Assembly (NCBI GenBank): GCA_944472135.2 | Contig: OX235268.1 | Coordinates: 11,662,589 to 11,726,588, forward strand | DNA: 64,000 nucleotides | Direction of reading: 5' to 3' | Origin: Trichobilharzia regenti | Taxonomy: Eukaryota; Platyhelminthes; Trematoda; Strigeidida; Schistosomatidae | Shown here: positions 59,384 through 64,000 of the stretch, piece by piece | Position numbering within the stretch: position 1 is the stretch's first letter | How the letters are laid out: the number at the start of each line of letters is the position of its first letter | The notes under the pieces: generated by a model | Told to the model about the DNA's origin: nothing | What the model saw: only the letters and a program-made list of their open reading frames with translations | Databases searched by the model: none | Translations under genes and position numbers: made by a program

Positions 59384-59577
59384 TGTTACGAAGGTGACTG
59401 AGTCTTAGAACGATGAGTGATGCTTGAAGCTTGAAAAGACGAATGAATCAAGGATTTAGGCTTTATTCAGTTTACAAAGAAGCCGGAATGGCTTAAACGT
59501 AAAAAGGAAAAAAGCGTGTTAATAGCGGTAGAGATAGGAATATGATTAGATACGTATTATAAGAAAAGTTCACAACA
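59384..59577 (-). mobile_element. Gypsy 5' LTR, third copy
   Basis: 194 bp with TGTT/AACA ends; abuts plus-strand integrase at 59578. Confidence 0.82.
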
Positions 59578-60370
59578 CCATTCTCTCTTGACGAGGTGCG
59601 CAATGTAACCAGTAAATGCGTGACATGCTGTGAGTTAAATCCTCACTTTTACAATCCCTCTAATTTCAAACAAAGCAACCCGACGTTTTGAAAGGTTAGC
59701 ATCCACTTCAAAGGACCTCTACCGTCAGCTAGGCGGAATCACTATCTGCTCACGCTGATCGATGAATATTCTCGATTCCCCTTTGCATTCGCCTGCCCCG
59801 ACATGTCGTCTCAAACGGTGATGAATTGCTTCTGCCAACTGTTTTCGATTTTCGGTATGCCTTCTTACATACATACCGACAAAGGCGCTGTTTTCATGTC
59901 TACCGAATAACGGGCATTTCTTCTGAAGAAAGGCGTAGCAACCAGTCGTACTGCCTCATACAGTCCTCAAGCCAATGGGCAGGTCGAGTGCCTCAATGGA
60001 ACACTTTGGCGTGCCATCACTCTAGCATTAAGATCACGGGGTCTACCAACGGCATAATGGGAGTGTGTTCTACTCGACGCCTTGCATTCCATCAGATCTT
60101 TACTCTGTACTGCAACGAACGCCACGCCACACGAACGACTGTTTACCTATAACCGAAGATCGACATCTGGGGCAACTCTTCCTGCTTGGCTCACTGTACC
60201 AGGACCATTACTTCTCCGGCGGAGTGTTCATCAGTCCGAATTCGATCCCCTGGTTGAAGCGGTGGGGCTATTGAATTGTAACCCGCAATTTGCTCACGTT
60301 CGCTTCGGCAATTTGCGTACCAGAAAAGAGTGACATAATGGCTCATTCTTTTTCAAGCGGCGGTGAATTT
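59578..60370 (+). pseudogene. Gypsy integrase fragment, third copy
   Basis: As in the first copy, with a few private changes near 59674-59700 (aaagcaacccg, and a lost base in ggttagcatcc). Confidence 0.8.
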
Positions 60371-60561
60371 TGTGAACCTTTTTTATTTTACGTATCTAGT
60401 CATATTCCTATCTCTACCGCTATTAACACGCTTTTTTCCTTTTTACGTTTAAGCCATTCCGGCTTCATTGTTAACTGAGTAAAGCCTGAATTCTTGGTCC
60501 AATCGTCTTTTCAAGCATCAAGCATCACTCATCGTTCTAAGACTCAGTCACCGTCGTTACA
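60371..60561 (+). mobile_element. Gypsy 3' LTR, third copy
   Basis: 191 bp, TGTGAACC to GTTACA; the LINE starts at the next base. Confidence 0.8.
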
Positions 60562-62049
60562 GTGAGGAGATACCCAGTATCCTGCTAAAGTTCTTCAATC
60601 TGTCCTTAAATAATGGCAGCTTCCCAGAGTGCTCGAAGGTGTCTTTTTTAACCCCTAGGCACAAACTAGTACCAACTTCCTTTATCGAAAACTTCCGACC
60701 GATCAATATCACGTCAGTAGTTTCCAGGGTTATGGAAAATTTTATAGGGCAAGATATTGCTTCATACCTCCACCTTCACAAAGTGTTTACTCCAGCACAA
60801 CACGGCTTCTTGAAAAATCGATCATGCTCCACCTGCCTACTTGACTACTTGGATGAAGTTACTGCCAAGCGTGATCATGGTTTGCATGTCGCACCTCTCT
60901 TCTTTGATTTCCAAAAAGCCTTTGATAAAGTCCCAAACAAGAGACTTATCCTTAAGCTAATGTCTTACAGGTTCCAACACCCTTTGTTATCCTGGCTCAT
61001 TTCTCTCTTGGAAGATCGTTCCCAAGTTGTGAAATTTGCAAATAATTACTCGTCACAAAAAAGGAGTGATTCAGGGTAGTGTACTGGGTCCACTGCTTTT
61101 CGTAATCTACATCAACGACATCTGCAGCGTAATCAAGCATGGTACCCCATACCTCTTTGCTTACGACTTAAAGATTGTTTACAGCTCCCGCCATTCTACA
61201 CTGAACGAGGGATTCACACATATTCAAGATGATCTGGATAGGTTACATAACTGGAGCAATGACTGGCAACTGCCATTCAATCCTGATAAATGTGGTGTCC
61301 CATATTTCAATAGCTCCCATCCTAATTTCAGGTTACACCTAGGTGACTCTTTTCTCCGAAACCTCAATTCCATAAAAGACCTGGGACTTAACTACCCACA
61401 AAACATAGCTTTCAGTCAGTATGCAAAAGCACTTGTTTCTAAATACCGAAGACTCACAGGCTTGTTACATCGAAAAATGTACACAACTGAGGCTAAACTC
61501 CTTTTATACAAAGTCATGGTTCGTCCAGTACTTGAATACTGCACAATTCTCTTCGGTTTCATGCATGGGTATGACAGGGTTTGTATTGAAAGTATTCAGC
61601 GAAGTTTTACTCGACGCCTATTATACAAACATGAAGGACTGAATTACGCTGATAGGTGCAAAATATATGGACTTCAGCCAATTTTGTTAAGGCGCCTGAA
61701 ACTCAACCTTACATTCTTCTTTCGCCTTTTACACGGCTACACCAAAAGCAGTAATCCAATAGCTTTCAACAATTTGCCCATAAATACTCTTAGGAATCGT
61801 GAAAATACTCTATCCATAAGCCGGTACCAGACAAAACTGCGATCACGTTTCTTCAAAATACAGTACATTATGGAACGAACTTCCACTTACTGTACGAAGT
61901 TGCCGATCTCCTTCTGAATTCCAGCGTCTCCTTAACGAGTTTCTGTCAACAAAAGAGCTTCGGTCTACTTATCCATACTTTATCCATATGGGCTGCTCAA
62001 CTAGTTTTAGTACTACAGACCTCAGTGCGATACCCTCAATTTGAGGAAA
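60562..62049 (+). pseudogene. CR1-like LINE RT, third copy
   Basis: Frames 60563-61079 (EEIPSILLKFFNLSLNNGSF to the A run), 61036-61917, then the LWNELP frame. FAYD retained. Fingers are open as in the middle copy; private Thr to Ser (VPTSFIENF) and Gln to Leu (TKLRSRF). Confidence 0.84.
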
Positions 62050-62831
62050 CTCATTGGCCCGGCAACCGTACCGCATATATAACGTGATAAAACCAACCCA
62101 ATCTTTCCCACATGCCTTTACCTAAGGTACGGTTGTTCAGCTTATTAGAGATCCTATCGATATTTCTTCAATCGGGTTTATAAACTCATAAGACCATCTA
62201 TAATTTTCCTGGACGTATAATCCCAAATCAGTTGTGATAGTTCTTCCATAATATAAGCAAACTGGTACTCTGTAATGTCTAAAGCATGCCATATGAAACG
62301 TGGCCAGGAAAACCTAGCAATAACAAACTCAGCCAACCCACCATTTTCCCCAAGTTCATTCAACCTACCCTTATCCCTAATCGTACCACCATTCACTACA
62401 CTCTACTAAGTAGAATATCACTTAATTTGCTGCGGTACTCAAAACTCTTCAACCTTTTAGTTTTAAAAAAGACGTTTTAACTACTAACTGCACAGTGGCC
62501 GTTTAACTAACTTACTGGTTTTCTCTTCACTGTAATCTTCATTAAGTTCGTCAGTATAATTATTTCCGAAAACCATTACATTAGCAACCATATCTTTTAA
62601 AATTTTACAAACATACTTATATTATTAGCATAATACACTGCACTATTTTTGAGTTGAATTGACTATCTTCAGTCAACAGTTACCCATTCTCATATAATTT
62701 TCTAAAATTCATAATGTTAAAGCTATGTGGTATTTTTTCGATTGTATAGTTGATGAGTCACTTTGCAATGTGTAACGCACACCATATAAAATCGGTCGCC
62801 AAAATTGAGCATAACAAGTTCTGCTGACCAG
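62050..62831. repeat. Noncoding AT-rich segment, third copy
   Basis: Counterpart of 13736-14517. No gene. It ends at tgaccag, where copy 1 instead enters Gypsy RT. Confidence 0.45.
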
Positions 62832-64000
62832 TTGCTTTCCTCAGGACCACTTCACATAACATTGTCACTAATTGTTCCACTACTTAAATGATTAAAATAT
62901 TTATGCAGCAAATGCTCTCTTGCTTTACCACGCTTGTTTCCCTTATAACACTCAATTATTGAGCCTAGTGTATTCTTCGATAATACGAATTATAATATTA
63001 AGTATACTCTTATCATATATGGTTTGATTTACTCTACGGCTCCCTATAGACTAACTACCATTCTTCAGTATACACACACTGCAGTATTGTTTAAAAATGC
63101 CAAAATTTTGTTGGTTCTGTGTTAATATCATTTTATAATATGTCTAGACACGTTACTTTGCAATGTCAGATGTTTACTATATATAAGACTGTCATGAAAA
63201 TTTAGTACACTAAGTCCTGTCAACCGACCTTACCTTCAGTTCATACTACCTACATTAAACCCTAAGTAAAGTGTTCTGCTGAATCTTGCTCCACTATCCA
63301 CAAAACCTATTCTTTTTACTCTTTAAGGTTTTAACTTCTTATAAAGTAATCTGTTCATCAGGATGCATGCACACATATATAATATGTTCGTAAAGATGTA
63401 CGTGGAGATCTATTGGAAGCTCTCATTAAGAAAGCTAGGGAGATGGAATATGGGGTACGAACATGTCTGGTACCAAGCAATATATTTCCGGTAACCATAA
63501 TAACCATAGTCTCAGAGCCTAACATCAAAAAAGGAGGGAGGGTGGTGCTAGCTGATCAGTAGATATGGTGGTGTTCACTAAGGTTAATCGCCCCATTCTG
63601 CAGGAACAGCAATACGCAAAATGAAGGCTCGAGATATTTCTGATTTTTATGAGGGCATAGATCTCTATCTTGAAAAGGATAATAATGAACGCCTAGACAG
63701 ATCATGCCTCCGCCTTTAAATATACACCATTCGCCCAGCCATTTGTTGAGATGCGACCACGCGGGATCTGCACAGATTTATAGGGCATCTTATAAATTAA
63801 CTTACTATCCATTGTTAGATCTTTAAGTACCACTTCACAATGTCTTATCGCATTCATTCTCTAATAACGTCTTTACTTGCTGCTCATTATACTCCATTAA
63901 ACCTAACATTTTATAGCTCTGTGAATTTGATTCGACTTATTCTATTCCTATTTTCTGTAGAATACGGTTGTGCACTAAATGCACAAAAAGGTATAAAATA
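62832..64000. repeat. Right flank: diverged tandem repeat units with an unassigned insert
   Basis: Units similar to the end of the block (ttgcaatg..., tataaaat or tatataag..., cctgt/ctgctg..accg/accag) recur at about 62765, 63155 and 63960, with matching downstream parts (ccacttcacataacattgtc; ttcttgctccactatcc). The stretch of about 63370-63790 does not fit the units; it has short frames such as LLEALIKKAREMEYG and IFPVTIITIVSEPN without a recognisable family. Confidence 0.4.

Larger units (their letters stand above)
43747..62831. repeat. Palindrome C, arms 43747-52179 and 54710-62831
   Basis: Paired coordinates sum to 106577-106578 for the outer part and 106889 for 50298-52179 against 54710-56591; the 311 difference is the insertion at 49961-50271. 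The spacer 52180-54709 is BEL gag-protease-RT on the plus strand and has no partner in the left arm. The left arm of C is also the outer part of the right arm of B, so the same DNA takes part in both palindromes. Confidence 0.95.
52178..62831 (+). repeat. Direct repeat block, third copy
   Basis: Counterpart of 3893-14517. Its left end is the junction where minus-strand BEL (equivalent to 6425) meets plus-strand BEL (equivalent to 3893) with an 'at' overlap. Its right end breaks away from the first copy after the shared 'accag' at 62827-62831. Confidence 0.93.

Noticed and set aside
63420..63560. Short frames in the right flank (LLEALIKKAREMEYG and IFPVTIITIVSEPN)
   Set aside because: Suggestive of an eroded retroelement but too short to name a family.
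1..64000. Whole palindrome as an assembly or fold-back read artefact
   Set aside because: Arms differ by a 311-bp insertion, indels, a private frameshift and codon changes, which a read folded on itself would not produce in this patterned way; still worth checking with raw reads.

Overview
The window reads as a transposon-filled, AT-rich animal genome segment, most likely from a schistosomatid blood fluke. The basis is the combination of a BEL/Pao LTR element, a Gypsy element whose gag starts like the Boudicca/CsRn1 trematode family, CR1-like LINEs, and a tRNA-derived SINE carrying a complete hammerhead ribozyme fold (the schistosome Sm-alpha type). The species assignment is inference. I see no host protein-coding gene, rRNA gene or functional tRNA gene.

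The main feature is architecture: three nested inverted repeats. Palindrome A has arms 1-3447 (running off the window) and 3675-7121. Palindrome B has arms 6425-27723 and 30541-52179, about 21 kb each, around a 2.8 kb centre. Palindrome C has arms 43747-52179 and 54710-62831. As a result one 10.6 kb block occurs three times: forward at 3893-14517, inverted in the middle (43747-52179, truncated at its gag-RT end), and forward at 52178-62831. Arms are nearly identical, with scattered substitutions, a 311-bp insertion and diagnostic stop codons.

The block in order: BEL gag-protease, RT, RNase H-integrase; a 1.1 kb noncoding stretch with three hairpin-bearing sub-repeats of about 195 bp; a 356-bp LTR (TGTCA...TGACA) lying inside a Gypsy protease; Gypsy gag on the other strand; a Gypsy LTR; a Gypsy integrase piece in the opposite direction; a second Gypsy LTR; and a truncated CR1-like LINE.

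Inward of the block each B arm holds a Gypsy RT-RNase H-integrase pseudogene (14518-16362, mirror 41902-43746), a deleted CR1-like LINE with ORF1, endonuclease and part of RT (16690-19520, mirror 38744-41574), a BEL-derived element with LTR and gag but no pol (20254-23745, mirror 34519-38010), and about 4 kb without genes but with decayed tRNA-derived SINE pieces. The hinge (27724-30540) carries two SINE units with intact hammerhead folds and a 5'-truncated LINE with a poly(A) tail, ending exactly where the right arm begins.

Every element is damaged, and most damage is shared by all copies, so decay came before the inverted duplications. Exceptions separate the lineages. The BEL RT active site is YVGD in both A arms but YVDD in the copy at 53358-54554. 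An RNase H stop occurs in three copies but not in the fourth. A 26-bp duplication is shared by the middle and right copies, filled with 311 bp in one and empty in the other.
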